NCBI GenBank assembly: GCA_951217055.1 | Contig: OX578281.1 | Span: 9,082,447 to 9,146,446 of the forward strand | Reading direction: 5' to 3' | DNA from: Gerris lacustris | Taxonomy: Eukaryota > Arthropoda > Insecta > Hemiptera > Gerridae | Length of the DNA: 64,000 nt | Shown: one piece after another, positions 33,401 through 46,137 of the stretch | Numbering within the stretch: position 1 is the stretch's first letter | Layout of the letters: each line of letters starts with the position of its first letter | Made by a program: the position numbers and the translations under genes | Notes under the pieces: generated by a model | What the model saw: only the letters and a program-made list of their open reading frames with translations | What the model was told of the DNA's origin: nothing | The model's database searches: none

Positions 33401-34039
33401 AAAGGAAGAATAAGAAGATGAAGTATCAAAACTACCATTTTCAAACCTATTTTTCATGATCTACAGGACACGGCCTTCAAAGATATTAATAGCTTGTACG
33501 TATTTCACGCAGCAGACCCTCAAAACCCCTAGTTTGTCTGTAGTTATATACTGTAGTTACAGTATATATATACACTGGCAGCTTGTGTGAAATTTTGACT
33601 TTTTGACTTGGCGGGGCGGAACGCTGCTGCGTTCCTAAATTAAGACACAGGGCTATAGGGGGGTGCTTAAGTAAAAAAGTACCTAAAAAGTTAAATAATG
33701 GGCCGTTTGTATCTGTTGTATAACTAGATATATAAACAGGTAATGAGTTCGACAAATGTTAAAATACGTGCCTCACAAGGTTTACCTGAAAAAATGACCA
33801 TGTTGAAGGGGCTGTATTTTCATATTGTAGAATGTATTAATAAAGCAATTCATTTTTTTTGAAGTGAAACTTCGTTAGCCGTGGTAGACTAAATTGGCTT
33901 CGATGAAACGACATCGTGAAACCAAGTTCGCGTTTCGAGACTCGTTCAAGAGAAATATTTTTAAAGTATTTTTAAATATTCAAAAAATGTAAAAATAATC
34001 ACAAAAAAAACCAACTCACACCACTCACAACATGCTTAA

Positions 34040-34090
34040 AAACCCGACGTTTCGGTTTTATTTAAAACCTTCATCAGAGGATCTAAAACA
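34040..34090 (-). ncRNA. Hammerhead-type motif, left arm
   Basis: Reading the - strand: CTGATGA (34077-34071), helix II GGTTTT-AAAT-AAAACC (6 bp), GAAAC (34053-34049), then GTC directly, with no helix III loop. The flanking AGATCCT and GGGTTTTT can pair as helix I with one mismatch. This is the layout of small hammerhead variants that cleave as dimers. Confidence 0.6.
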
Positions 34091-34805
34091 GAAGAAACAC
34101 AAAAGGTTTACAAAGAATGCAACTAAAGTTAACAGAAAAACTCTTATGGAAGCGCAAAGATTTTAACTTTCATTAAGAAACGTTGGAGTGAGAATTAATA
34201 TAATAACAAATGGAAAGAAAACATTAAACTTGACTAGATTAGCTTGGAACAAAAAGTAAATAGAAAGAGGTAACCAAAAAGAGAAGGTAACAATCTAAAA
34301 CTAAACCGGTGGCGCCATCTAGCGGCATCACACCGAAACTACATTCAAAATTAATTCAAAAAAAAATTATCTATATCGGTTCTAAAATTTAGAGATAATG
34401 GGTCCTTTTTAGAAGCGATATAGATAATTTACATTTTGTGTATTCTGGACGGATTGAATAGAGGATTTTAATGTTTTTAATGGTTGTTGGACTTTTTTAG
34501 ATTTGTTTTATATATTTTTTGAATTAATTTTGAACGTAGTTTCAGTGTGATGCTGCTAGATGGCACCACCGGTTTAGTTTTAGATTGTTACCTTCTCTTT
34601 TTGGTTACCTCTTTCTATTTACTTTTTGTTCCTAGCTAATCTAGTCAAGTTTAATGTTTTCTTTCCATTTGTTATTATATTAATTCATACTCCAACGTTT
34701 CTTAATGAAAGTTAAAATCTTTGCGCTTCCATAAGAGTTTTTCTGTTAACTATTCTCTTAACTTTAGTTGCATTCTTTGTAAACCTTTTGTGTTTCTTCT
34801 GTTTT

Positions 34806-34855
34806 AGATCCTCTGAAGAAGGTTTTAAATAAAACCGAAACGTCGGGTTTTTAAG
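34806..34855 (+). ncRNA. Hammerhead-type motif, right arm
   Basis: CTGAAGA (34813-34819), the same 6-bp helix II with an AAAT loop (34821-34836), GAAAC (34837-34841) and GTC ending at 34844. Predicted cleavage is after C34844. Helix I is as in the left arm. Confidence 0.6.
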
Positions 34856-34950
34856 CATGTAGTGAGTGGTGTGAGTTGGTTTTTTTTGTGACCGAACCCT
34901 GGGTTTTTTCAGTTTTTGAATAACTATTTGCGGTCAAGTGTTGTTTTGTT

Positions 34951-35140
<190 letters not shown>

Positions 35141-35821
35141 TTTTGTGTATTGAGACGTCTTTTTACAAATCATACATTTTGGCGTCCTCATGAAATAACA
35201 ACATTTTTGATAATTTGCTTTCAATTATAAGGTACTGCGGGTTAATATAGAGTTTTGATCGCAAAAAATTGTAATATATATGTTTATTAGCAATATACAT
35301 TTTCTCGTAATTCCACTTTCATTTCTACACCATTATGACAACTTTTTAAATTACCGCCGATGTAGCACTATATGTATATTCTGTCCACTGATAAGTTAAT
35401 ATCACGTCCAACTGTATATACTTTTAGTAAACTGCACCAATAAGACGTCCAGCGGTGTTGCCAAATCTTAATTCATTTGTATTAGGTATATTATATAGTC
35501 CAGCCGTCATATACTTAACCTTCGAGCGCTCGCGCCTTTTTTACACAAGAACACTCGCGTGGCGGTATTTACACCGCCATCAGTTTTAAATAGTGTTATA
35601 CTCTTATGCATTGCTATTAGGGGTAAATTTCTCAAACCTTAATTAAAACATAAAAAATTAACTTCCAATTAGTGTGGCACATAGCTTCCTCGCATCCTAT
35701 CATGTACTTTATTGTTATATTAACATTAAAATCCGATTTTAATGTTAAATGTTAATGTTTAATGTTAATTTTAATAAAATTATTGTTATATTACTTTAAT
35801 GTTATATTGTGTATTGTGTAA

Positions 35822-36405
35822 TAGTACATTACGCGTCGAGTGCGGAAAGTAGTATTTTGCATGCGAGTGTGTAGTTTGCACCCGAGCGACAGCGAGGGTA
35901 GTAAAACCACACGAGCAATGCAAAATGCCGTTTTCGCACGAGTTGCATACCGTACTTTATCTACGATTGTTAGATTTAAATAATAAATACAGAAGAAAAT
36001 AAACTTGCTGTATGTAAGTTCGTATCTCTCTCTCTTGATAAAGATGGCATTAATTCTTGAGTTGTATTTTTTGGCGAATTAATTATTTCTGGAGGAGTAT
36101 TATTCTCCACATTTTCGTCAAAGTCACTTGATTCACTCATTGTTTTTCACTAAAAACTCGATATAAACAGTTACTTTAAAAAAAGAACAGCAAATTAGTT
36201 TTGTAAAATGTAAACAAACTCGCTAATCGTGCGTAAAGCTGAAGAATTCCTCTTCTTTACCGCGCTAGCGTGGTAAAGAAGAGGAATTATTCAGAACTAT
36301 GAGACGCGCATGCGCAATGAATACAAGTACGTAAATAATCACTTTCTTCGCATCTAAACAAAGATATAATGTTTATATTTCGTATCAATCGTAGATAAAA
36401 ACTAT
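35822..36405. repeat. Dispersed hairpin-rich repeat, copy 2
   Basis: It aligns with 15765-16336 throughout. Both hairpins are kept; the second is at 36239-36294. It is followed at 36416-36790 by a copy of the other dispersed repeat (TTTACGCGAGCG / CAAAATCGGTC / CAGACAGACAC). Confidence 0.8.
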
Positions 36406-37178
36406 TAATAGTTTTAGCGATCTTTATCACTTCATAGCGGTGTCGCTGTTGGTTTTACTAAAAAATTGTATTTGAAAAAAAGTTTTTCTCATTGAATAGA
36501 TGAAGTTTAATTTTTTTCCCGACCTAAAATTCCAATTTTAAATTTGAAGTTCACGTTTACGCGAGCGTTGCTCGTGAACGCTTGGACGGATAACGTTGTC
36601 CACCGAACTCGTCCTGGGCATTGATAAAATGAACATGTCTACCAAATTTCATCAAAATCGGTCGACATTTTCTCAAGTTATCGTCACACGTTTCATAATT
36701 CGCGAACACACAGACCGACAGACAGACACGAGACCAAAAATGTTCCCTGATGTCTGAAACGGATTTCTATCTTGGAATTTTTAAGTTAATTATCGCGAGG
36801 GTGCAAGTGATTTTTACTCCCAAGGTACGTACAAGATTTTACCTCCAGAAGGGAGAAACAAATATGGATAGATTTTAATTTTAAATTACGTTATTCAACA
36901 AAAAATATAGTTAGATATAATATTAACAATTCTCTAAATAAGTTTAATCACGTTAAAATTAAATTATAGATAATAACTAGGCATCGCGTGGCTCTATCAT
37001 TGAAGCTAGCGTATGGAAATAAATATGTATTGAATATTGAAACAATATATAACCATGAATCATGATGAGTTGATAGATAATGGTATAGTAGTAGTAGTAC
37101 AGCGGCTTGTAGTAAGGGAACCACCCCGCATTCTTACTATTCCTCTAACCACACATCTCCCTCCCTGCTTTATTAATA

Positions 37179-37782
37179 CAGTGTAACCCCTTTTAACCGG
37201 CCACGGATCAACCGGTCCTCGGATTAACCGGCCTATTATATGATTTTTTTTTTTTTTTGATACAACTTTAGTAGTATCACTATAGTCGATGCAGATACAA
37301 TTAAAAAACAAAATATTAGATGGCAGGTGGCTCAAACATTGATTGTTTGACGGCATTTCCTGGTAAATAAAGGGGGGTCACGTGACGTTGATGTGGTGGA
37401 CAAAATAGGAGTGCGTTTGATTCTATGACTACATATTTCTAGGAATCAATTAACATCTCTGTGATTCTTTTTTCTACACCTGTTGCTTTGTCGGAGCCTT
37501 TCTCCGAATTTCGTTAAAACAAATTTCTTGAGGATAAGAGGAGAGAGGACGTTACTCACTCAGTTGTGTGCTTGCCTTATCAAAAAATAAGTTATAAAAA
37601 AAATTAGGTAATAAAATAAGGTGCAAAAACGTCTTAATTATTTTTTTATTCATGACATATGATAAAATATATAGGTTCTTTTTGATTGGTTCTATTTTTC
37701 ACGAGAACCTCGGATCAACCGGCCAAACGGGTAACCGGCCAGGTCCTGGTCCCGACCAGGCCGGTTAAGAGGGGTTACACTG
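37179..37782. mobile_element. Pogo/Tigger-like non-autonomous element, TA duplication
   Basis: TA lies at 37177-37178 and 37783-37784. Ends CAGTGTAACCCCTTTTAACC and the inverse form of CAGTGTAACCCCTCTTAACC continue into GGCC. ACCGG strings recur inside each end. 604 bp, no transposase. The end sequence fits pogo-type elements. Confidence 0.75.
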
Positions 37783-37784
37783 TA

Positions 37785-39950
37785 CTTTTAGCCATCTTTA
37801 TTAATTCATAGCGGTGTCGCTGTTGGTTTTACTGAAAAATGTTATTTAAAAAACATGTTCGTCTCGTCGAATAGATAATGTTAGATTTTTTTCCCGTTCA
37901 AAAATTCCAATTTTAATTTTAAAGCGCACGTTTACTCGAGAGTTGCGCGCGAACGCTTGGGCAGGCAACGTTGTCCAACGAACTCGTCCTGAGCATTGGT
38001 GAAATGAACATGTATACCAAATTTCATCAAAATCGGTAAATTTTTACTCAAGTTATCGTCGTACGTTTCAGACACACAGACACGGAGCATACTTCGTTGA
38101 ATGTAGGAAGCTCTCTACGCTCGCTTCAATTATTTGAATTTCAATGCTAAAATTAAATGGGAGAATCAGCTGGAAGCTGAGTCGTGTGTATATTGTGCTG
38201 ACAGCTGATGTATTTAAATATGGATTAGTTAATCTACATTTAGAAATTATGTTTCCACTTTTAACTTGTTTTGTTCCTTTTACTGATGAATCACTATGGC
38301 AACCGTTTACGTGACATGTGTGAAGATGACATTATAGATTTCGACTTCGACATTAAACAAAAGTTAGTAAATGAAATGTGTATTAGCACCAACCTAATTT
38401 ATTTGTGCTTTATCTAGCTAGGGCAACACTGGAGGGAATCATGAACTTCCATGATTACTCCCTTACTTATTTTTCATTACTCCCTGTTTAACCCGACCGG
38501 GTGCAATGAGTAACTTCCCTCCCTGTAAACTAGGGAGGAAAGTTCACTTTTTCTCCCTGCTGGAGGTAAAAATTATTTTACATGAATGATAAAATTGTGG
38601 ACAGACTGACGGACAAACTCGAACCAGAAATGTTTCCTGGTGAGTGCAACGGATTTCTGTATTGGAATTTTTGAAATCGAAATTGGTGACATAAAAATGT
38701 TCGTTCTTCAGAACGATCACATAGCTTCAATTAAAAAATAAATAAATAACACTGCCCTATTATATACGTGAATAAATCATGTTCCCGTTTTCTTCCATTA
38801 AAACTCGGTGTAAGGGGCGGCTTTTTTTATACTAATTTGTGAAGTTCACATTATTACTTTAACACATCATATTGAGAATTTGTTTAATATTAAGTAATTA
38901 ATTTTTATTATAACCAGAAAAAGACCGGTATTTTTGCAAATACCGGGTATATGATTATAATTATTATGTGTTTATGACAGTGCAATAAACATTTAAATTC
39001 AATATATAGTACCGTTAAATTTATGCGTGTAATATTTAATTATTTTATTAATTAGGCTAATAAATAAATAATTTTAAATAAATTATTAATTTCCCCTTAG
39101 TTCAATCACTCTTAAAAGAGAAAGAGAAATACATATAAGCAAAGTCAATCGACAGAGATGTATGTAGATATGACTAGTTAAGTTTAAGGAACACATTTCC
39201 TTATCAAGTAAAGCTAATTCATATTCACATCAGATTAGATAAGATAACTAACAAAACTCGTATTCAAATTATACTTTTCGTCACAATCATCCCAGATTTT
39301 ATATTATTACTACTATTTGTACTCAAATAATAATATTACTAGGCATCGCGTGGCTCTATCATTGAAGCGAGCGTAATGGAATAAATATTAGATAGTTAAT
39401 CATGATGAGTTGATATTATTAGAATATGCAAGTAATAGAGTCGTGCAGTGGGGGAGAAGGGTTAATCTACTATTCCTTAACTCTTCTACACGTCCCGGCC
39501 ATTCCACTTCAATTATGTATTATAAAGTGTATCACTTCGATGCGCAAAAACTACTGTATATGTATCAAGTTGAAATTTTACATGCCTGTTTCCATTGAGA
39601 TTTAGATGGTGTATATGAAGTTTTATTAAAACCGTTACCTTAGAACGTAAGATATCGGTAAAAAGGTTTTTAGCGATCTTTATTAATTCATAGCGGTGCC
39701 GTTGTTGGATTTACTAAAAAATGTTATTTGTCTCATCGAATAGGTCATGATAGAATTTTTCCCCGTCCTGAAATTCTAATTTTAAATTTGAAGCTAACGT
39801 TTACGAACTTAGCCCGAGTATTAGTAAAAGGATCATGTATACCAAATTTCAACTAAATCGGTCAACTTTTACTCAGGTTATCTTCGGACACGTAAACGTT
39901 AGACACAGACAAATCGCCGGCTTCTGTACGATTAAGTTATAGTTATTTGT
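37785..39950. other. Intergenic, pieces of one dispersed repeat family
   Basis: 37785-38080 and 39667-39910 are pieces of the family marked by AATTCATAGCGGTG and AAATCGGT. 39339-39660 is its upstream part, beginning GGCATCGCGTGGCTCTATC. The fullest copy is at 50943-51620. No gene is seen. Confidence 0.55.
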
Positions 39951-39954
39951 ATAA

Positions 39955-40850
39955 CTAGGCAGCAAAATGGAATTTTACTGACGGGTGATTAGATTAAACT
40001 CCGAGCCGAAAGCGAGGACAGGCTATGATAATTAACTGCCGAGGCGAAGCCGAGGCAGGTAATTTACCGACTTGACTGTCGAGGCGCAGCCGAGGAAGGC
40101 AATGAATAAACGAGGCATAAATGTTTCCTTTGCTGCCTTGTTGCATACATTTAATCTACGAACGGCAGAAAAATGAAACTGCTAACATATCATCTTTATT
40201 AATGTAACATAGTTAATTACTATGTTACAATAATAAGATAATAACATACGTATTAACTAAAATTAATGTTCATAAAGAAATCAAATAAGAAGCTTTGGAA
40301 TAATAACAATAAGTGAATAGCAAACTGAATCTATAACAACAAAATACTAAACACACGTTTATAGCTCACAAAACTTCTGAATGAATATTGCACGCAATAT
40401 AAACTATTTATTTATATTTTTACTAAAAAATTACTAAAAGTATTAAAGATTGCTATTGCTTAGAATAAAAGAAGTAAGTAGAATAAATCAAGAATAGTAG
40501 CTAGTCTAATCTAGAATGACAGTAATAATAATAATATGAATGTTGAATGTTTACATGAAGCTGCAGTGTGGCCAGTGACTCCGCTATTTTTTTAATTAAA
40601 GATCTACATTCATTGAACTTATTTAACAGAATTAACAAATGTAAACAAATTATTTTAATATTAAAACGTTTATTAAATATTACGTATTGAACTATAATAT
40701 ATAATTTTATATGGTAGAGATAATAGTATAAACTGTTATTGCCAACATTATAACAGTAAAATTTTTCCTCATTTTACCGCCTGGGCAGTAAAATCTCTGC
40801 CCGAAATCAGTTCAATAATGCCTCATTTTGCTGCCGCAAGTAGATAAAAA
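39955..40850. mobile_element. Possible MITE with GGCAGCAAAATG ends
   Basis: ACTAGGCAGCAAAATGGAA near 39955 is inverted near 40830-40850 (CATTTTGCTGCC). GCCGAGGC strings repeat at 40035-40115. The exact ends and duplication are not defined. Confidence 0.4.
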
Positions 40851-40859
40851 TTATTAAGT

Positions 40860-41290
40860 GTAAAATTGTAATAGTTGCACATTCTTTTTCTACACTTCAA
40901 GACTTTTAAATTAATGTTTACCTTGCCATGGTGACTAAAAACGTTTTTGTAGTCGCCAGCTATATTTGCCGCTATCTTGAAAATATTAGGTATGAAATTT
41001 TAATAGTTTAATTCTTTTTTCTATATTTCAAGACCTTTAATTTGATATATGACACGTCATGGTGTCTAAAACATTCTTTTTAGTCACCCGCCTTATTGGC
41101 CACCATCTTGAAAATGTTAAGTGTGAAAATCGAAAAAGTGTCCAGTTGACACAAATGCCGAGATGTACCTGAGTGCCGAATTTTTCGTTCCTAGCTATAG
41201 TAGTTCATTAATAGAAACAAGCTACGCACAGACAGAGCCAGAGCCGTTATTTTAGGTTTCTTTTTGTACTTTGTGCAGAAGCTTAAAACG
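40860..41290. repeat. Second copy of the 125-bp triplet repeat
   Basis: Three units resemble those at 6655-7010 (CGCC...TTGGC...CCATCTTGAAAAT) and share the same downstream string GGTTTCTTTTTGTACTTTGT. Confidence 0.7.
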
Positions 41291-41464
41291 AAATAAAATC
41301 ACCATTTATGTAAAGAAATGTATAGTATTGCATCTAATGTACAAACATAAAAACATATGCATTTAATAGTAAAATGTGCAAAACATAAAAATGCGAGCTC
41401 TATAAATGAGTATCATTGGTTCACAGGACAATATAAAATTTTTACAAAATAAACCTTACAAATA

Positions 41465-41790
41465 TAAAATAAACAGGTCAAGTGTGTGCTAGTCAGCACA
41501 CAGCAAGGGTCTGTAGGCCACACTGTATTGTTTAAGTAGTACCCTGTTGATGGTGTTTTTAAAATGCTAAAAAGCTTACTTTGAACTATCCTATGGGTCT
41601 GATATTCTCAAAACTCATAAACAAACTTCTGATAAAGTATTTTTTGCCACTGAACCGGACTACAACCATATAAATACATCGAAAAGACCATAATTACGAA
41701 GAAAACGTATTTTGTCAATAAAAAATAAAATAATATTTTTTTCGAAATTTCCAAAAAGTGGTATCTTTACTTTTGGTCGAAGAATGTTGA
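41465..41790 (-). repeat. Dispersed GGGTCCG element, copy 2 (partial)
   Basis: It begins AACAGGTCAAGTGTGTGC and runs to the GGTATCTTTACTTTTGG region, then similarity ends, so its other half is missing. Confidence 0.7.
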
Positions 41791-42505
41791 ATGTCTTTAC
41801 TTTTGGTTGAAGAACGAATAAAGCCAAAGAGCTGGTTTGAAAATTTTATCACCTTTTTTTTATCAAAGGGATTTTTCTCTAGGATGCGTCGTTTCGGAGT
41901 TATAAGCGAAAAACTAAAACAACTTCCAACATTTTATGATTTTCGCCATTTTTTTATGGTGAAGCCAAATCCGAATCTAGTCAATAATGAGATTTTCAGA
42001 TTCAGCACCTCAAAAACATAAAGATTCGTCGAGAAAAATTCTTTACCAATTTTTCCTGTCCAAACTACCAAATGAATGGACTATTAGAATAGAAATAGAA
42101 CTGGCAAGAAAAAAAGTCTAGAAGGTTGATTCTCTCACACCTTATCAGAGATACAAGCGTAAAGGGTTTGAATGTTGAAGGTAGGGTATTGGGCGGCAAA
42201 ACCTTGCATTGTTGCCCGATCTGCGGAGTTCCGATTATCCTTCGACTGTACAAAAATATACATTTCTAGATATACATCCACAGCACTACCGCCCCTAAAG
42301 GAAATAAGTGAAACTAAAAATATACAATTTTTTTCAATTTTCGACCATTATTACTTCCCTCTCAGATTTCATACATAGCTTATTTGAAGCATTTAGAACG
42401 AAATTAACACGGGTTGTAAAGTGACGTCCGGTATACGGAGTTCATATTGTCCCGGACGTCATATTGATGGTAAATCCCTAATGTATGGACGTCATAATGG
42501 TAGGA

Positions 42506-43366
<861 letters not shown>

Positions 43367-43447
<81 letters not shown>
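43367..43447. repeat. (TA)n right of the palindromic element
   Basis: TA repeat, continuation of 42508-42611. Confidence 0.95.
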
Positions 43448-43450
<3 letters not shown>

Positions 43451-43789
43451 ATAGTTTTATATTATATATATAGTTTTAATTACTTATTAGTGCTGCAATC
43501 TAGCGAAACCTAGATAAACTTGTCGAGACACTTCCTGTAGCCAGTCTCAGTCCTACCGTAGCACGTGCCTGAGAGTTGTTATTTGTTTTATAAAAAGCTG
43601 TTATTGAAAACTTATTATTAACTTTTAAAAACTTATTAACTTATTATTCTGATGTTAAACTATATTTACAATGTCCCTTTAATTTTCTTCTTAATTAAGT
43701 TTAATTATAGATATTTTTTTTAAATTAAATTTCTTTCTACAAGTTGAAATGTGATTTTTCTTGTAATTAGGGAAGGGGTTCCATATTAC

Positions 43790-45055
43790 CAGTGGCGTAA
43801 ATAGCGCCCCCGCCAACCCCGCGGTGCGGGGGGGCGCCTGCTCTAGGGGGCGCCGAAAAATGAGTAAACTCTGCGCCTATTTGTTTCTCATCCACATGCA
43901 CACAAACATACATTTATTTACACCTATAGCTTTAAAAGTACATATCTGATTAGAATGAAACTTTTATAGTTTATCGAATGTAACCCGCAGATAGCCGCAG
44001 ATTAATTTGAACCACCTGCGCTCTTTAACTTTTGCTAAATTGATACTTAAATTCGTGTAATATATGAAATCAATTTTGACCGATTAAAAAAAACGGGGGA
44101 AACAATTAAACCAATTAAATAATAAGGGCTTGGGCTTGTAAAAGCATAAAATCAATAAAGTACGTGGATAGGATGCGAGGAAGCTATGTGCCACACCTAT
44201 TGGCAGTCTATTTTATTTTGCTTCCGAGCTTACCGAAGGTAATGGAAGCTATGTGATCGTTCTGAAGAAGGAACAAATTTTATGCCCCAGATTTCAAAAA
44301 TTCCTAGACAAAAATCCGTTTCAGATGACAGGAATCATTTTTATTTCCGTGTCTGTCTGTCTGTCGCTAAAAACTACTTGTCCAATTTCAATGAAATTTG
44401 GATGGTGGATCATGATTAACTCATTGTTGGTGTTGGTCCCATATAAGTCTAAACCGTGTGCGAACATTTCTCTCTCTTCCACATGCGCACAAACATACAT
44501 TAATTTCCACCTATAATATCTTCAAAAGTACTCATTTGATTTTTATTAAATTTGGATAGTTTGTCGAAATTGTCAGATTAATTTCAACCGCGTGCGCTCT
44601 TTAAATTTTGATAAATCGATACTTTATTTCATGTAAAAAATCAAAACAATTTTGACTGATTTAATATTAAATAAGGGAGAATATTAAATAAATGTTACAA
44701 TAATAAGTTTTAAAAGCATAAAATCATTAAAGTATACAAAATAGGACGCGATGAAGCTATGTGCCACATTAATTGGAAGATACATAGTTATATATTGTCT
44801 TTTAATTTCTTAATTAGGTATTCAGTTTCAGTGGCTTTATGTGCATATGTATAGGTGAATACGATATTCCAGTTCTAGTCTTTAAGCAAGGAGCAAGGAA
44901 GAGTTATCAGATTATTTTATCGTCCCCACTCCATCTGTCCCAGAACTACTAACAAAGAGGGATAAAGAATAGGGGGGGGGGTGAATTTTGTAAGCCATAG
45001 GGGGCGCATTTTCAAAAGTTGCGGGGGGGCGCCGGATTCCTTAGTTACGCCACTG
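43790..45055. mobile_element. hAT-type element, non-coding
   Basis: CATATTAC lies at 43782-43789 and 45056-45063. The left end is CAGTGGCGTAAATAGCGCC and the right, reversed, CAGTGGCGTAACTAAGG; both continue into GGCGCCCCC-rich sequence. The interior holds fragments of the dispersed repeat (GCACATAGCTTC, inverted) and no transposase. Confidence 0.9.
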
Positions 45056-45269
45056 CATATTACCCATCCCCTATCTCCTTATCCCAATTTTTGCATTTCT
45101 AACTTAAATTGTAACAGCTGTACAAATAGGTGAGATACATCAGTAATAGCTTTAGGGCTAATACCTGGGATGTCAGCAACCACATAGAGGGCTAATGTTT
45201 GACTTTAACACTTTCAGTGTAGTCATAGCAGTTACAAAACAAAGTGGGGTTCCATATTACCACCTTCTC

Positions 45270-45271
<2 letters not shown>

Positions 45272-45364
<93 letters not shown>
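45272..45364. repeat. (TA)n microsatellite upstream of receptor gene B
   Basis: About 93 bp of TA, ending 353 bp before the first ATG of gene B. A promoter cannot be picked out in between. Confidence 0.96.
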
Positions 45365-45368
<4 letters not shown>

Positions 45369-45717
45369 CTTTCAATCAATAAATTTATTCAATAAGGGTA
45401 GTTTGACATGCAACACGGGTTTTTCAAGTAATAAAAATGTAATTTATTGTTTATTTCCAATACCACTTTCTTTTCCCATATTTCTACTTACACCAATAGC
45501 GCATTCAATTAGATATGTAAAGTATACATTTGTCTTGTAAATAAGGCGTTACCTTCTTTTTCAAGAACCTATTATTTATTTTATAAATTTGCAATCAAAA
45601 TAGTTATGTCAATAATAGATGACATGCTTAAAGACTGGAAATTACTCTTAGAACTAATGTTCTTAGTATTCTAAGTTCAGTAATATAGTGGCATTCACGG
45701 CACAGAGATATAATCTA

Positions 45718-46137
45718 ATGGGGGTTAAAGAAATAATATCGGACATGACGAGTGAAGACGAAGATGAACTTTATGATATACTTCATCGAGAGTTTTGGTA
45801 CTTTCTACAAATTTCCGGTCATTATATAAACCCATCTAAACCGATTTTCTTTATTTTCCCATTCATTCATTTATATTTGATTGTGCATCACATTATTCTG
45901 TTCGCAATTACATCGATTCACGTCTACCCGGACATATTTGTCGTATGTGATTGCATGCAGTATTTCATCCTCCTTCTCTGTGCTTTATTCGGCTTAATTA
46001 CGATAATAGTAAATAGAAAAAATGCTGTAATTTCCCAAAAACAGATACTTAGTGGGTTGTACGAATACGGCCCTACGTTAAATGTTGAAAGGAAAAAGTT
46101 CTTCGCACCGTGGATAAAAAATATATATTTTTTAAAG
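45718..46137 (+). CDS. Receptor gene B exon 1 (N-terminus, membrane segments 1-2)
   Basis: 140 codons from MGVKEIISDM to IKNIYFLK, with helices around IFFIFPFIHLYLIVHHIIL and YFILLLCALFGLITIIV. The donor is AAAG|GTAGAG, phase 0. An upstream GTG at 45688 is in the same frame, but eukaryotic initiation favours the ATG. Confidence 0.85.

Larger units (their letters stand above)
34000..34890. mobile_element. Long foldback element with a hammerhead-type core in each arm
   Basis: Two arms of about 350 bp are near-perfect inverted copies around a spacer of about 150 bp, from CACAAAAAAAACCAACTCAC to its inverse. The arms differ by few substitutions, for example a short insertion near 34750 and ATG/AAG in the CTGATGA box. 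There is no coding sequence. The motifs, read outward from the centre, are listed separately. Hammerhead motifs in inverted terminal repeats are known from Penelope-like elements, so this may be a non-autonomous relative. Confidence 0.8.

Noticed and set aside
45688..45717. Earlier start of receptor gene B at a GTG
   Set aside because: Initiation at GTG is unlikely in an animal gene; the in-frame ATG at 45718 gives a normal N-terminus.
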